Shown: positions 1 to 9,792, counted from the first letter of the stretch. The stretch: 64,000 bases of DNA from an uncultured Clostridia bacterium (GCA_944391815.1 CALXUV010000059.1:1-64000), one strand, 5' to 3'. The notes: generated by a model not told the origin, from the letters alone. Numbers and translations: made by a program.

Positions 1-153
1 GTAATTGAGATAACCCGTAAAGCAGAATTCTTTGCCGATAAGGCAATAATATGGCCGCTCTTTTACACTGCCGTATTCTATCTTGTATTCGTTGGCGGAC
101 TTACTTTGCTTTTCGGATATATAGAAAAAAGCCAGAGTTACTACAAAATCTGA
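1..153 (+). CDS. Amino-acid ABC transporter permease, C-terminal end (partial)
   Basis: Only the last 50 codons are in the window; the reading frame is open from base 1 to a TGA at 151-153. The visible tail holds one hydrophobic helix (LFYTAVFYLVFVGGLTLLF) followed by the short basic/polar end YIEKSQSYYKI, as in HisM/GlnP-type permeases of polar amino-acid ABC importers. It lies 51 bases upstream of a GlnQ-like ATPase on the same strand, which supports a permease-ATPase operon. The substrate cannot be told from this fragment, and a substrate-binding protein gene, if present, lies outside the window. Confidence 0.75.
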   Translation, partial: VIEITRKAEFFADKAIIWPLFYTAVFYLVFVGGLTLLFGYIEKSQSYYKI

Positions 154-204
154 GATGAAACGAAAACTTACGAAGACTGAAAGTTTTGCGTAACGGAGAT
201 ACAT

Positions 205-1023
205 ATGCCAATACTTGAAGTAAATAATCTGATAAAAAATTTCGGAAGCACACGGGTTTTGAAAGGGATAAGTTTTACTATCGAAAAGGGAGAAGTTTTA
301 GCGATAATAGGTTCTTCCGGAAGCGGTAAAACGACGCTGCTGCGGTGCATGAATTACCTTGAAACTCCGGATGCGGGTTACATCAAGGTAAACGGAGAGA
401 TGTATTTTGACGCAGAACTCAACCGGTCGCTTACCGAAAGTGAAATAAGAACCAAGCGACTCCATTTCGGACTGGTTTTTCAGTCGTTTAACCTTTTCCC
501 GCAGTATACGGTAACCGATAATATACTCCTTGCAGCGGTACTGCTTGAAAGCGAAAAGCTTAAAAACAGGTTAAAAAAAGGAGAAATCGACAAAGCTCAG
601 TATAAGCGTGAGAAATCACAGCTCAAAGCAAACCTCATGTCAACGGCTTCTGCCCTTCTGAAACGCGTGGGGCTTACTGACAAGGCGGATTTTTACCCGT
701 GTCAGCTTTCCGGAGGACAGCAGCAGCGAGCGGCAATAGCGAGGGCACTTGCGCTTACGCCTGATATTCTCTGCTTTGATGAGCCTACAAGCGCTCTTGA
801 CCCTGAGCTTACCGGCGAGGTTCTGAAAGTTATAAGGGGTCTTAAATCCGGGGATTCAACCATGATAGTCGTAACCCACGAAATGGAATTTGCGGCGAGT
901 GTCGCCGATAAAGTGATTTTTATGTCTGACGGAGTCATAGAGGAGCAGGGAACTCCGGACGAGCTTTTCGGAAACCCCAAGAGTCCTGCGCTCAAGTCAT
1001 TTCTTGGAAAAAATAAAATTTAA
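205..1023 (+). CDS. Polar amino-acid ABC transporter ATP-binding protein (GlnQ/HisP type)
   Basis: A 272-residue cytoplasmic ATPase that would power import of a polar amino acid with the permease encoded just upstream. Visible motifs are Walker A GSSGSGKTT (about 36-44), Q-loop VFQSFNLFP (about 91-99), signature LSGGQQQR (about 168-175), Walker B ILCFDEP followed by the D-loop SALD (about 189-200) and the H-loop VTHE (about 223-226). The ATG follows a CGGAG ribosome binding site. It is about 30 residues longer than the usual 240, because of a Lys/Glu-rich charged insert at about residues 112-145 between Q-loop and signature. Family assignment is firm; the substrate is not known. Confidence 0.92.
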   Translation: MPILEVNNLIKNFGSTRVLKGISFTIEKGEVLAIIGSSGSGKTTLLRCMNYLETPDAGYIKVNGEMYFDAELNRSLTESEIRTKRLHFGLVFQSFNLFPQYTVTDNILLAAVLLESEKLKNRLKKGEIDKAQYKREKSQLKANLMSTASALLKRVGLTDKADFYPCQLSGGQQQRAAIARALALTPDILCFDEPTSALDPELTGEVLKVIRGLKSGDSTMIVVTHEMEFAASVADKVIFMSDGVIEEQGTPDELFGNPKSPALKSFLGKNKI

Positions 1024-1030
1024 TACCGTA

Positions 1031-1059
1031 GCCGCAGCGCATATGCGCCTGCGGCTTTA
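1031..1059 (+). terminator. Weak intrinsic terminator after the ABC ATPase
   Basis: GCCGCAG at 1031-1037 pairs with CTGCGGC at 1049-1055, with a partly self-complementary GC-rich loop, followed only by TTTAT. It sits 8 bases after the stop codon. The short T-tract makes it a weak or partial terminator. Confidence 0.5.
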
Positions 1060-1258
1060 TCGTTGGTAAATTATTCGTTATATTGAAGATTAATTTGTTT
1101 TTGCTTAAAACAAAAAATAATTACTCAAATCATACCGTAAAACCCGAAAATAAGGATTCGCTTGAATTATGTAAGTAAACAGGGACTGTTTGAATTGTAT
1201 AAGTATTCAAATAAACTGACTTATAACCTGAAAAATAATCCGTAAATGAGGTGAGATC

Positions 1259-2980
1259 ATGATAAAAATAACTTTCGGTACACCTGAAAAATATGTTCCT
1301 TCAATATTCTGTAAAAATTTTAATTATACTGAAACCAAGGTAAGTTACCCGGTTGAAAAAATTTCCTTCAAAATAAATGCAAGAGGATGCCGTCTTGAAT
1401 TTCCGCTTTCGCAGGATGAGCATATATACGGGCTCGGTTTACAACTCAACGCATTTGATCTCAGAAAGAAAAAAATGGTGCTGAGAGTCAATTCGGATCC
1501 CATCACACCGACGGGAGATTCGCATGCACCGGTACCGTTCTTCGTAAGCACAAGAGGATATGGTATTTATATTGACAGCGCAAGATATCTCGAATACGAT
1601 TTCGGGGCTGTCAAAGCCAATTCGGCTTCTAAGGAAAAATCTGAAAACGGAATTGCTGTTTCTACTGATGAACTGTACGGTGAAAGAAAAAGCGGTTCGG
1701 AAGAGGTGATAGCTGTTCAGATTCCGATAGCAAAGGGAGCAGATGTTTACATAATTGAAGGAAAAAATATTACCGAGGTTGTAAGCCGGTATAATATGAT
1801 GTCGGGCGGCGGATGCGAAGTGCCCGAGTGGGGGCTTGAACCGTTTTACAGATGCTGTTCAAAGTATTCTCAAAGTCAGATAACCGAAACTGCAGAATAT
1901 CTGAGAAGTAATGATATACCTTGCGGAATACTCGGACTTGAACCCGGTTGGCAATCTCACGCTTATTCGTGTTCGTATTTGTGGAACAAGGAGCTTTTTC
2001 CGGATCCGGAAAAAATGCTTGTGAAACTGAAAGAAATGGGTTTCCATGTAAGTCTTTGGGAGCATGCGTTTACTCACGAATCCTCCCCCATATACAAAAC
2101 TGTAGCTGAAAATTGCGGCGATTACAAAGTTTTCGGAGGGCTTGTTCCTGATTTTACGGTAAATGAGGTCAGCAAGGCTTTTGCTGAGTTTCACCGTGAT
2201 AAGGTCATGTACGGAATTGTCGACGGCTTTAAGCTTGATGAATGCGACGGAAGTGATTTTATAAAGACAGCATGGAGCTTTCCTCTCTGTTCGGAATTTC
2301 CCGGAGGTCTTGACGGAGAGCAGTATCATTCACTTTTCGGAGTGCTGTATATGCAGACAATACTGAAAGCACTGGGGGATACGAAAACGCTGTCAGAAGT
2401 CCGTAACGCAGGGGCACTGTCCGCAAGTTATCCTTTCGTACTTTACAGTGATCTTTACAATCATAAAAATTTCATCAGAGGACTGGCAACAGCGGGATTT
2501 TCCGGACTTCTCTGGACGCCCGAGGTACGCCATGCCGACAGTGCCGAGGATTTTATAAGAAGACTCCAGACCGTCGTATATTCTCCTCAGTGTCTTATCA
2601 ACGGATGGTACTGTGATAAGCTTCCTTGGATAAATCACGGCTGTGAAGACAAGGTAAGAGAATTGCTGAAAGAACGTGAGAGAATTATACCAAAACTCAA
2701 AGAAGCGTTTGACAGGTATCACATTACAGGTATTGCTCCTGTAAGAGCTGTTGTCAGCGATTATTCAGACGATGCTGAAACCTATGGAATAGATGACGAG
2801 TATCTGTTCTGTGACGATATGTTGGTGGCACCTATGGTAAAAGGAGAAAAAAGCAGAAAGGTATATCTGCCTGAGGGTAGCTGGACAGAAATACATACCG
2901 GAAGAACTTACGGTAAAGGTTGGATAACCGAAGAAACCGATAACATCCCGGTATACAGAAAAAATAAAACAGAATTTTAA
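1259..2980 (+). CDS. Glycoside hydrolase family 31 (alpha-glucosidase/xylosidase-like)
   Basis: A 573-residue protein with no signal peptide, so probably a cytoplasmic glycosidase acting on imported alpha-linked sugars. The N-terminal part (about 1-185) looks like the GH31 beta-sandwich, including the EHIYGLG segment that in this family precedes the barrel. The catalytic barrel contains VDGFKLDECDG, whose Asp near residue 327 fits the GH31 nucleophile, and later GLLWTPEVRHADS (about 416-428) in the place where the acid/base segment is expected. The C-terminal MLVAPMV...VYLPEGSWTEIHTG is typical of the distal beta domain. It is shorter than the common 700-800 residues and its acid/base segment is unlike the usual HDIGG. 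The start follows GAGGTGAGATC. Family is fairly sure, substrate unknown. Confidence 0.85.
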   Translation: MIKITFGTPEKYVPSIFCKNFNYTETKVSYPVEKISFKINARGCRLEFPLSQDEHIYGLGLQLNAFDLRKKKMVLRVNSDPITPTGDSHAPVPFFVSTRGYGIYIDSARYLEYDFGAVKANSASKEKSENGIAVSTDELYGERKSGSEEVIAVQIPIAKGADVYIIEGKNITEVVSRYNMMSGGGCEVPEWGLEPFYRCCSKYSQSQITETAEYLRSNDIPCGILGLEPGWQSHAYSCSYLWNKELFPDPEKMLVKLKEMGFHVSLWEHAFTHESSPIYKTVAENCGDYKVFGGLVPDFTVNEVSKAFAEFHRDKVMYGIVDGFKLDECDGSDFIKTAWSFPLCSEFPGGLDGEQYHSLFGVLYMQTILKALGDTKTLSEVRNAGALSASYPFVLYSDLYNHKNFIRGLATAGFSGLLWTPEVRHADSAEDFIRRLQTVVYSPQCLINGWYCDKLPWINHGCEDKVRELLKERERIIPKLKEAFDRYHITGIAPVRAVVSDYSDDAETYGIDDEYLFCDDMLVAPMVKGEKSRKVYLPEGSWTEIHTGRTYGKGWITEETDNIPVYRKNKTEF

Positions 2981-3191
2981 TCAAATTCAATCAAATTGAA
3001 TTTTCAGATAATTAAGCTAAAGCAACCTGGGAAAGTAAAATGAAATTAATGAGTTCAAGTACGGAGCTTGGCAAGATGAATCATTTCAGTTTAAGTAGTT
3101 GGGTTAGACGAAATAATCTTTATAAACAAAATGTAATATATAAAAATTGAAATGATAAAAGGGAATAAACAAGTGCAGTAAGATACAGTTT

Positions 3192-3872
3192 TCAGTTCTG
3201 TTCCAGGACCGAAGCCCAGTTTATTGGGGTGAGGTTGTTTTGTATAAGAAAATTGTTGGTTTTGGAAAATGGCTTTGAACCGAAAAAGCCGTTGAATGCT
3301 GATAGAGGAGAGGGATGAGCCGATCTCAGAATGAGGTGTTTCGGAGATGTAATAAGAGCAGCTTTGCTACCGGCGTTGGCACCCCAGAGTATGAAAACGA
3401 CAGGTTTATCCGAATTATTCAGAATTTTGATTATATTATCAGTGAATACGCTCCATCCGATGTCCCTGTGACTGTTGGCAGCACCTCTTCTTACGGTGAG
3501 TGTTGCGTTCAGCAGAAGTACTCCCTGTTTTGCCCACGATGTAAGATCTCCGTGACCGGGTATTTCCATACCAATATCAGTGTGGAGCTCTTTGTAGATG
3601 TTTACAAGTGAAGGCGGAATCCGTACGCCTTTTCTTACTGAAAAGGAAAGCCCGTGCGCCTGTCCGGGTTCGTGATAAGGGTCCTGTCCGAGAATTACCA
3701 CTTTTGTGTTTGAGTAGGGAGTAAGCCGCAGAGCGTTGAAAATATCGTTCATCGGGGGATAAATTTCTGTTGAAAAGTATTCGTTTTTCAGTATCTGCCG
3801 TATTTTTAGATAATAATCCTTGCAGAACTCATCTTTAAGCAGTTCATCCCAATCGTTACCGAGTCTGACCAT
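3192..3872 (-). CDS. ung: Uracil-DNA glycosylase
   Basis: Family 1 uracil-DNA glycosylase, which removes uracil from DNA to start base excision repair. With the start at 3872 the protein has 226 residues and the family motifs fall at their classical positions: GQDPYH at 62-67 with the water-activating Asp64, the core LLLNATLTV near 119-127, and HPSPLS at 186-191 carrying the catalytic His. I chose the ATG at 3872 because a perfect AAAGGAG lies just upstream; the frame stays open 24 codons further but that extension matches nothing in the family. Single gene, convergent with the GH31 gene, with tRNA-Ser upstream on the same strand. Confidence 0.97.
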   Translation of the reverse strand: MVRLGNDWDELLKDEFCKDYYLKIRQILKNEYFSTEIYPPMNDIFNALRLTPYSNTKVVILGQDPYHEPGQAHGLSFSVRKGVRIPPSLVNIYKELHTDIGMEIPGHGDLTSWAKQGVLLLNATLTVRRGAANSHRDIGWSVFTDNIIKILNNSDKPVVFILWGANAGSKAALITSPKHLILRSAHPSPLSAFNGFFGSKPFSKTNNFLIQNNLTPINWASVLEQN

Positions 3873-4046
3873 TTTGTCTCCTTTCAAAAACGCATGAACA
3901 TAAAAAACAGTAAATTTTTTGTTTGAAAAAATCTGATCATCCACACTTGAAATTAAAAAACATATTTGTTTCCGCAGTCAACAGAAATCTGTCGTTTGCT
4001 ATGAATCCGGAAGTAATAAAACGTTTTGCTGTGAGTAAACAAGAAA

Positions 4047-4075
4047 GGAGCCTTGGCGCAAAGCGCAAAGACTCC
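4047..4075 (-). terminator. Intrinsic terminator of tRNA-Ser
   Basis: On the minus strand GGAG-CTT-GCGC pairs with GCGC-AAG-CTCC (4063-4075 with 4047-4059, small mismatches) around a TTT loop, followed by TTTCTTGTTT. It begins three bases after the encoded CCA end of tRNA-Ser. Confidence 0.8.
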
Positions 4076-4078
4076 GTA

Positions 4079-4170
4079 TGGCGGAGAGAGAGGGATTCGA
4101 ACCCTCGGTCGGGGTTAACCGAACACACGATTTCCAGTCGTGCGCCTTAGACCAGCTCAGCCATCTCTCC
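4079..4170 (-). tRNA. tRNA-Ser (GGA)
   Basis: Read on the minus strand this folds as a class II tRNA: a 7-bp acceptor stem GGAGAGA/TCTCTCC, a D-arm with AGCTGGTCTAAGGC, the anticodon stem-loop CACGACTGGAAATCGTG with anticodon GGA, a long variable arm, T-loop GGTTCGAATCC, discriminator G and an encoded CCA. The long variable arm and the anticodon both specify serine. Confidence 0.98.
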
Positions 4171-4202
4171 GTATATAAATGATCGTTATCAAACGCCCAT
4201 TA

Positions 4203-4232
4203 ATTATATCATAAAACAAACAGTTTTGTCAA
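4203..4232 (-). promoter_or_regulatory. Promoter of tRNA-Ser
   Basis: On the minus strand TTGACA (4227-4232) and TATAAT (4203-4208) are separated by 18 bases. The predicted start falls about 25 bases before the tRNA 5' end. Both hexamers are perfect consensus. Confidence 0.85.
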
Positions 4233-4360
4233 GTGGAAAATAGAAATATTTAAAAAAACTTTATAGTAGATGAAAGTCCGGAATATACGGGCAAAAACTT
4301 AACGGATATATCAGTAAATATTATTGTTATTTTTTGAAAACAAACATTAATAAATAATAA

Positions 4361-4407
4361 AAATACGCCGGACTTTCCGCTTTTATGCGGTAAAGCACGG
4401 CGTATTT
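4361..4407 (-). terminator. Intrinsic terminator of the rimP-infB operon
   Basis: AAATACGCCG (4361-4370) and CGGCGTATTT (4398-4407) form a perfect 10-bp arm pair with a smaller CCGC/GCGG hairpin inside. On the minus strand the 3' arm runs into TTTTTATTATTTA, so it terminates transcription after infB. The rest of 4171-4519 holds the tRNA-Ser promoter and no gene I can see. Confidence 0.85.
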
Positions 4408-4519
4408 CAGGTGAATAAAAGGTTATACTTTGGATTTGATATTTAATTTACTGCATGGTTTCGTTTACTCGCAGCATTGCAAGCAAACTTTTTAAGCAGT
4501 CTGAAACAGTTACAATTAA

Positions 4520-7500
4520 TTATTTTTTGACTTCAACCATCTCGAAGAATTCCAGAATATCTCCTTCGCGGATATCGTTGAAATGTTCGATACCGATACC
4601 GCATTCAAAACCCTGTGCAACTTCCTTGACATCATCCTTGAAGCGACGGAGAGATGCGAGTTTGTCTTCACAGAGTACCACTGAATCACGGAGAATTCTC
4701 ATCTTGCAGTTTCTGGTTGCTTTACCGTCAGTTATATAACAACCGGCAATTATTCCGACGTTCGGGACCTTTATTGCCTGGCGCACTTCCGCATGACCGA
4801 TTACGCTTTCCTTGTAAGTCGGTTCAAGCATACCTTTCATAGCGGCAGATATTTCTTCGATGCAGTCGTAGATAATACGGTATGTTCTGATATCTACTTT
4901 TTGCTTTTCTGCTGAATCAAGAGCTACTTTATCGGGTCTGACGTTGAAACCGACTATAATGGCGTTGGATGCGGAAGCGAGCATTACATCGCTTTCAACA
5001 ATACCACCGGCACCGGAATGGATTACGTTGACTTTGACTTCATCGTTTGAAAGTTTGAGAAGAGCAGTTTTAACGGCTTCCGCAGAACCCTGAACGTCAG
5101 CTTTTACAATAACGTTGAGTTCTTTTACGCCGTCTCCCATGCTGTCAAACAGAGCTTCAAGATTTACTTTTGCGTTTGATCTGAACATCTCGTCTTTCTG
5201 TTTTGCTTTTCTCTGTTCGGCAAGTTCTTTTGCCATTCTTTCGTTTTCAACGACATTGAATTCGTCACCGGCTCCGGGTACTTCGCTTAGTCCGTCTATC
5301 TCGACCGGTACCGAAGGACCGGCTGATTTGATGTGTTTTCCGTTGTCGTCTTTCATCGCCTTGACTCTTCCGACTGCAGTTCCTGCAATTACCGTATCTC
5401 CGACTTTAAGGGTACCGTTCTGAACAAGCACAGTGGCGACCGGACCTCTTCCTTTATCAAGCTTAGCCTCTATAACGACACCTTTGGCTTTTCTGTCGGG
5501 GTTGGCTTTGTATTCCTTGACATCGGCGATCAGAATAATGTTTTCCAGCAGATCCTGTATTCCCTGACCGGTTACTGCCGAAACGGGCACACAAATTACG
5601 TCGCCGCCCCATTCTTCCGGCACAAGTTCGTACTGAGTGAGAGCCTGTTTGATCTGATCGGGATTGGCGGTAGGTTTATCCATTTTGTTTATCGCTACTA
5701 TTATGTCAACACCGGCGGCTTTTGCATGATTTATAGCCTCAACTGTCTGCGGCATAATACCGTCATCAGCGGCAACGACAAGTATGGCAATATCGGTTGC
5801 CATGGCGCCTCTTGCACGCATAAGAGTAAATGCTTCGTGTCCGGGAGTGTCAAGGAAGGTAATGTCTCTGCCATCTACCTTTACGCGGTAAGCTCCGATG
5901 TGCTGGGTAATACCTCCGGCTTCTCCTGCGGTGACCTTTGTGTGACGGATGGCGTCAAGAAGGGAAGTTTTACCGTGGTCGACGTGACCCATAACGCAGA
6001 CGACAGGGGCACGCGTAACAAGGGACTTGGGATCGTCCTTTTCGTCTTCGAAAAGTTTGTCTTCGATAGTTACGACGACTTCTTTTGTAACCTTTGCACC
6101 CATCTCATCGGCAATGAGGTAAGCCGTATCGAAATCTATGGTCTGATTTACAGTAGCCATTACTCCGAGTGAGAAAAGTTTCTTTATCAGGTCTGCAACG
6201 GTGATTTTGAGCTTGATTGCAAGTTCTCCGACCGTAATTTCATCCGGAATAGAGACTGAAACGGGAAGTCTTCTTGCTTTTTCCATCTGCTGTTTACGCA
6301 GTTTTTCAAGCTCGATTTTTTCCTTATCTTTTTCCCTGTCGAATTTTCCGACCTTTTTTCTTCCCTCAATTATTCTTCCGCCCCGCGAATCCCCGAAATC
6401 TTTTCCGGCTTTGCTTGCCAGATTTTCCAGCTTTTCATCATACTTTGAAAGATTAACGTTTGAACCTCTTGTGTCAACGACTCTTGCTTTCGGATTTGTA
6501 CCGGTGCGTTCAGGCTGAGCGTTCAGCTCCACACCGCCGCTTGATTTTGGCCTCTGCTGATTTAAATTCGGCTGAGGACGCTGCGGCTTTTGCTGGACTT
6601 TCTGGGGTTTTGAGTGCTGGGGAGGCGGCGTGAATGTCCGTTCTTTCTGCTGGGGTTTCTTTGTTTCGACCGGCTTTGTTGCAGCAGCTGTTTTTTCGGA
6701 CTCATATGATTTTGCAGTTTCGGTTGCTTTTGCAGGTTCGGAAGCTTTTACCGTATCCGGAGATTTTACCGCCGGCTCATTTTTCTTCGTTTCGGGAACT
6801 TTTACCTCACCCGAAACTTTTTTGTTATCAAGCGGTTTTGGTTCCGTTTTTTCGGTTTTAGCTACCGTCTTGTTTTCCTCAGGTTTTCCGGCTGTCTGAC
6901 TACCGGATTCTGCCCGGCTCTGAGCTGACTCGGGTTTCTTAATCCCGGCTGTTTTTACTTCCGCCGAAGATTTTTTGCTTTCGGTCTGCTTTTCGGCAGA
7001 TTTTTCTTTTGCCGGCTCATTTTTGCTTTCCTGTTTGGTTTCAGGTTTGCTGTCGGGCTCGGTGCCGACCGCAGCTTTGGATTTTTCCTGAACATCCTTT
7101 TTGACTTCTGTGCTTCCGGATACGGTTGACTGATTTTTTATCTCTGCCGGTTTTGATTTTGGCTTGGAAACAGTAGTTTCCGAAGCTTTTTCCGGAGCCG
7201 GAGTATCGGGAGTTTCCGTCTTCTTTTTTTCCTTTGATTTCTGTTCTGTTGTCTTGGTTTCTGTCGCTTTGCCGGGTTTCTTATCGGTGTCAGGGGCAGC
7301 AGAGCCCGAAAACTCCGTTATAACCGCTTTTCCCTCAAGATAGTCCTCAAGGCTTATGCTTTTTTCGGTATAGCTTTCACTTATACTCGCAAAAAGTTTA
7401 TTGAACGCCTGAGGCTCAATTGAAGCGGAGGTCGTTTTGTATTCAAAACCGAGTTCTTTCAGTTTTTCCTGCAACTCTTTTCCGCTTTTCATCTTGAGCT

Positions 7501-7546
7501 CTTTTGCAAGCGCAGAAATTTTCACGCTTGGATTTGTTGTTGCCAT
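4520..7546 (-). CDS. infB: Translation initiation factor IF-2
   Basis: A 1008-residue GTPase that places initiator tRNA on the 30S subunit and promotes subunit joining. In order: a short IF2_N domain (about 1-52), a long Lys/Glu/Pro/Thr-rich disordered linker (about 70-420), a second IF2_N-like helical domain (about 430-480), then the G domain with GHVDHGKT (about 520), DTPGHE and NKMD, and the beta-barrel and C-terminal domains ending in [10 protein letters not shown]. The linker is long for the family but ordinary for Clostridia. It is the last gene of the operon after ylxQ and is followed by a terminator; rbfA, usually next, is absent here. The ATG has AAAGG upstream. Confidence 0.98.
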   Translation of the reverse strand: MATTNPSVKISALAKELKMKSGKELQEKLKELGFEYKTTSASIEPQAFNKLFASISESYTEKSISLEDYLEGKAVITEFSGSAAPDTDKKPGKATETKTTEQKSKEKKKTETPDTPAPEKASETTVSKPKSKPAEIKNQSTVSGSTEVKKDVQEKSKAAVGTEPDSKPETKQESKNEPAKEKSAEKQTESKKSSAEVKTAGIKKPESAQSRAESGSQTAGKPEENKTVAKTEKTEPKPLDNKKVSGEVKVPETKKNEPAVKSPDTVKASEPAKATETAKSYESEKTAAATKPVETKKPQQKERTFTPPPQHSKPQKVQQKPQRPQPNLNQQRPKSSGGVELNAQPERTGTNPKARVVDTRGSNVNLSKYDEKLENLASKAGKDFGDSRGGRIIEGRKKVGKFDREKDKEKIELEKLRKQQMEKARRLPVSVSIPDEITVGELAIKLKITVADLIKKLFSLGVMATVNQTIDFDTAYLIADEMGAKVTKEVVVTIEDKLFEDEKDDPKSLVTRAPVVCVMGHVDHGKTSLLDAIRHTKVTAGEAGGITQHIGAYRVKVDGRDITFLDTPGHEAFTLMRARGAMATDIAILVVAADDGIMPQTVEAINHAKAAGVDIIVAINKMDKPTANPDQIKQALTQYELVPEEWGGDVICVPVSAVTGQGIQDLLENIILIADVKEYKANPDRKAKGVVIEAKLDKGRGPVATVLVQNGTLKVGDTVIAGTAVGRVKAMKDDNGKHIKSAGPSVPVEIDGLSEVPGAGDEFNVVENERMAKELAEQRKAKQKDEMFRSNAKVNLEALFDSMGDGVKELNVIVKADVQGSAEAVKTALLKLSNDEVKVNVIHSGAGGIVESDVMLASASNAIIVGFNVRPDKVALDSAEKQKVDIRTYRIIYDCIEEISAAMKGMLEPTYKESVIGHAEVRQAIKVPNVGIIAGCYITDGKATRNCKMRILRDSVVLCEDKLASLRRFKDDVKEVAQGFECGIGIEHFNDIREGDILEFFEMVEVKK

Positions 7547-7624
7547 TAAGTATAACCTTTCCTTTCACGTTTATGAAAAACAGCCGCTTCATGCTGTTTT
7601 TCTCAGCGAACAGACAAATTCACC

Positions 7625-7966
7625 CTATGCCTGTTCGTTTTTTTCATTGTTGTCCGAATTTATTATTGCGGATGCAAGTCCGCTGTCGGAGATTCCGGCG
7701 ACGGAGAGTTCGCCGAAAACTCCCATTTTTTGTCCGAAGGTCGCTTTGTCAGTTTCAAGATTTACAACGGCTACCCCGTAAAAACCTGCGCAGTTGTTTA
7801 TCTTTTTGCGTGTGTTATCCGAAGCGTCCGAAGCCATCAGAATGACTTTGACTGAGTTCTGTTTTCTGCTGCGGATGCTTTCAAGCGTCTTTTCAGATCC
7901 GAGAGTCATCTTTCCCGCTTTTCTTGAAATTCCGGCAAGGGACATTATTTTACGTTCACTGTTCAT
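7625..7966 (-). CDS. ylxQ: L7Ae-like RNA-binding protein YlxQ
   Basis: A 113-residue member of the ribosomal L7Ae/L30e/S12e/Gadd45 fold, the usual companion between ylxR and infB. The N-terminal segment ISRKAGKMTLGSEKTLESI and the central KVILMASDASDNTRKKI are the recognisable L7Ae core; the tail is acidic. Its start codon overlaps the end of ylxR by 11 bases, which suggests translational coupling. L7Ae proteins bind kink-turn RNA; the cellular target of YlxQ is not known from this sequence. Confidence 0.9.
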   Translation of the reverse strand: MNSERKIMSLAGISRKAGKMTLGSEKTLESIRSRKQNSVKVILMASDASDNTRKKINNCAGFYGVAVVNLETDKATFGQKMGVFGELSVAGISDSGLASAIINSDNNEKNEQA

Positions 7967-8231
7967 TGATGTCGAGTTCCGTTTCGAGTCTCTGATAAAC
8001 CTCTTCGGTTATTGCCGACTCGAGGTTCTGTTCAAGCCGCCTGCTTTTTTTCGCTTTTCTCAGGCATGAAACGTTTTTGCAGAGATAAGCGCCTCTTCCG
8101 GATTTTTTTCCGGTGAGGTCAATACTTATCTCGCCGTCCGGACTGCGTACGATGCGGAGTAACTGTTTTTTTTCTTTGGTTTCGCCGCAGCCGACGCATC
8201 GTCTCATAGGTATTTTCTTTTTTATTTCCAA
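7956..8231 (-). CDS. rnpM: YlxR family protein (RNase P modulator RnpM)
   Basis: A 91-residue basic protein of the DUF448/YlxR family. The hallmark MRRCVGCGE near residue 8 and the central GRGAYLC are present. In Bacillus subtilis the YlxR protein has been reported to bind and modulate RNase P, hence the name RnpM; that function is inferred here from family and operon position between nusA and ylxQ. The start lies 11 bases after the nusA stop. Confidence 0.92.
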   Translation of the reverse strand: MEIKKKIPMRRCVGCGETKEKKQLLRIVRSPDGEISIDLTGKKSGRGAYLCKNVSCLRKAKKSRRLEQNLESAITEEVYQRLETELDINEQ

Positions 8232-8242
8232 GTTACTGCACC

Positions 8243-9268
8243 TTACTTTGTTTTAATGTCTATTTTGATACCGGTGAGCTTTGCGGCAAGTCTTGCGTTC
8301 TGTCCTTCTTTTCCAATGGCAAGTGAAAGCTGATCCGGTGCAACAAAAACCTTACATGAGCGTTCGCCGTCCATTTCTACACTTTCGACGGTTGCAGGAG
8401 CCAAAGCCGCACGCACATATTCTTCAGGGCTTTCGCTGTACTTGATTATATCAATTTTCTCTCCGCTTAACTCGTTTGTGATGACTGCTTTTCTCTGATT
8501 TGCAGGACCGACACAGGTTCCTATCGGATCAACGTCCGGATCTCTGCTCATAACGGAAATTTTTGTTCTTGAGCCTGCTTCTCTTGCTATGTTCATTATA
8601 ACAAGTGTACCGTCGGCAATTTCCGGAATGTTGAGTTCAAACAGACGTTTGACAAGTCCGGGATGAACTCTTGAAAACGTTGCGAAGGCTCCTTTTGACT
8701 CTTTTTTTACCTCAATCAGGTACACTTTAATGTGCTGACCGATCTCAAAGGTCTCTCCCGGTATCTGTTCCGCTTTAAGAAGAGTGGCATATCCGCTGCC
8801 TACCTTGATCTTTACGTTGCCGGTATCAGGGAATATCTCTTCAACGACTGCGCTGACAACCTCTTCTTTTTTCTCCTCATATTCTTTAAGGAGCATGCCT
8901 CTCTCGGCTTCTCTTATTGCCTGTACTATAACCTGTTTGCCTGTAATGGCGCTGAGTCTTCTGAATTCGTCGGGTTTTACTTCGATTTCGATAATTCCGC
9001 CTATTACACTCTTTTTGGAAATCTTTTTGGCTTCTTCGAGAGAAATCTGGGTTACGCTGTCCGTTACCTCTTCGACGATTTCAAGTCTCTTGAAAACTCT
9101 GAAATCGTATTTTTCCTCGTTTATCTGTACTCGTACGTTGGTGCTGCCGCCCATTTCACGGCGGTAAGCGTTTACGAGAGCCGCTTCAAGTTTTTCATAC
9201 ATATATGCTTTCGGTATACCTTTGGTACTTTCAAGCATATCGAGTGCCGCAAACAATGCCTTGTTCAT
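8243..9268 (-). CDS. nusA: Transcription termination/antitermination protein NusA
   Basis: A 341-residue RNA polymerase-binding factor controlling pausing, termination and antitermination. The N-terminal NusA domain (about 1-125), an S1 domain (about 130-200, IKVGSGYATLL), and two KH domains (FELNIPEI..., AREAGSRTKISV and the final LSLAIGKEGQNARLAAKLTG) are all seen. It lacks the C-terminal acidic repeats of enterobacterial NusA, as is normal in Firmicutes, and is slightly shorter than the B. subtilis protein. The start is 12 bases downstream of the rimP stop. Confidence 0.97.
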   Translation of the reverse strand: MNKALFAALDMLESTKGIPKAYMYEKLEAALVNAYRREMGGSTNVRVQINEEKYDFRVFKRLEIVEEVTDSVTQISLEEAKKISKKSVIGGIIEIEVKPDEFRRLSAITGKQVIVQAIREAERGMLLKEYEEKKEEVVSAVVEEIFPDTGNVKIKVGSGYATLLKAEQIPGETFEIGQHIKVYLIEVKKESKGAFATFSRVHPGLVKRLFELNIPEIADGTLVIMNIAREAGSRTKISVMSRDPDVDPIGTCVGPANQRKAVITNELSGEKIDIIKYSESPEEYVRAALAPATVESVEMDGERSCKVFVAPDQLSLAIGKEGQNARLAAKLTGIKIDIKTK

Positions 9269-9280
9269 TTTTGTTTTTCC

Positions 9281-9754
9281 TCACATTTCAAAATATGTTG
9301 TTGCTTTTGATATCATTTTTTTCGGTATTTTGTAAGTTTTGCCGCCTTTGTCAGTAACGGCAACTTCGTCTTCGGTCTCAGAATATTCTGTAAGTGTACC
9401 GACTATGCTTTTTTTGCCTTCCACCTGGGTAAACAATTTAAGTTCAACTTCCGAGCCGATACATTTTCTGAAGTGGTCGGGAGTACGGATATTTCTTTCA
9501 AGTCCAGGCGAGGAAATATCGAGGTAATAGGACTCTTCGATCGGGTCCGCCTCGTCAATTATAGTTTCAACAGCTCTGTGAACCTTTTCGCAGTCACTCA
9601 GATCGATTCCTTTTTCACTGTCGATGGTTATTTCGAGATGTCTTTCGTTTCCGACCTTGAAATAATCAACATCCCAGATGCTGTAACCGAGCCTGTTGAT
9701 TTCAGGTTCAGTCAGTTCTCTGATTTTTTCCGCAGTATTTTTTTTCTGTGCCAT
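9281..9754 (-). CDS. rimP: Ribosome maturation factor RimP
   Basis: A 157-residue 30S assembly factor with the two expected domains: an alpha/beta N-terminal half containing LEITIDSEKGIDLSDCEKV and DISSPGLERNI, and a small SH3-like C-terminal barrel (about 90-155). First gene of the rimP-nusA-rnpM-ylxQ-infB operon. The ATG follows AAAGGAGTAAA. Upstream lie a consensus promoter and a leader hairpin that may regulate the operon. Confidence 0.96.
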   Translation of the reverse strand: MAQKKNTAEKIRELTEPEINRLGYSIWDVDYFKVGNERHLEITIDSEKGIDLSDCEKVHRAVETIIDEADPIEESYYLDISSPGLERNIRTPDHFRKCIGSEVELKLFTQVEGKKSIVGTLTEYSETEDEVAVTDKGGKTYKIPKKMISKATTYFEM

Positions 9755-9792
9755 TTTACTCCTTTCCCTTCCGGCTGGATTATCTAAACAGA

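Noticed and set aside
5333..6172. Long plus-strand open frame (279 codons) opposite infB
   Set aside because: It is antisense to the conserved G domain of IF-2, has no ribosome binding site and its Cys/Phe/Tyr-rich composition is typical of a shadow frame.
8732..9310. Plus-strand frame of 192 codons opposite nusA
   Set aside because: Antisense shadow of nusA; the translated sequence resembles no protein family.
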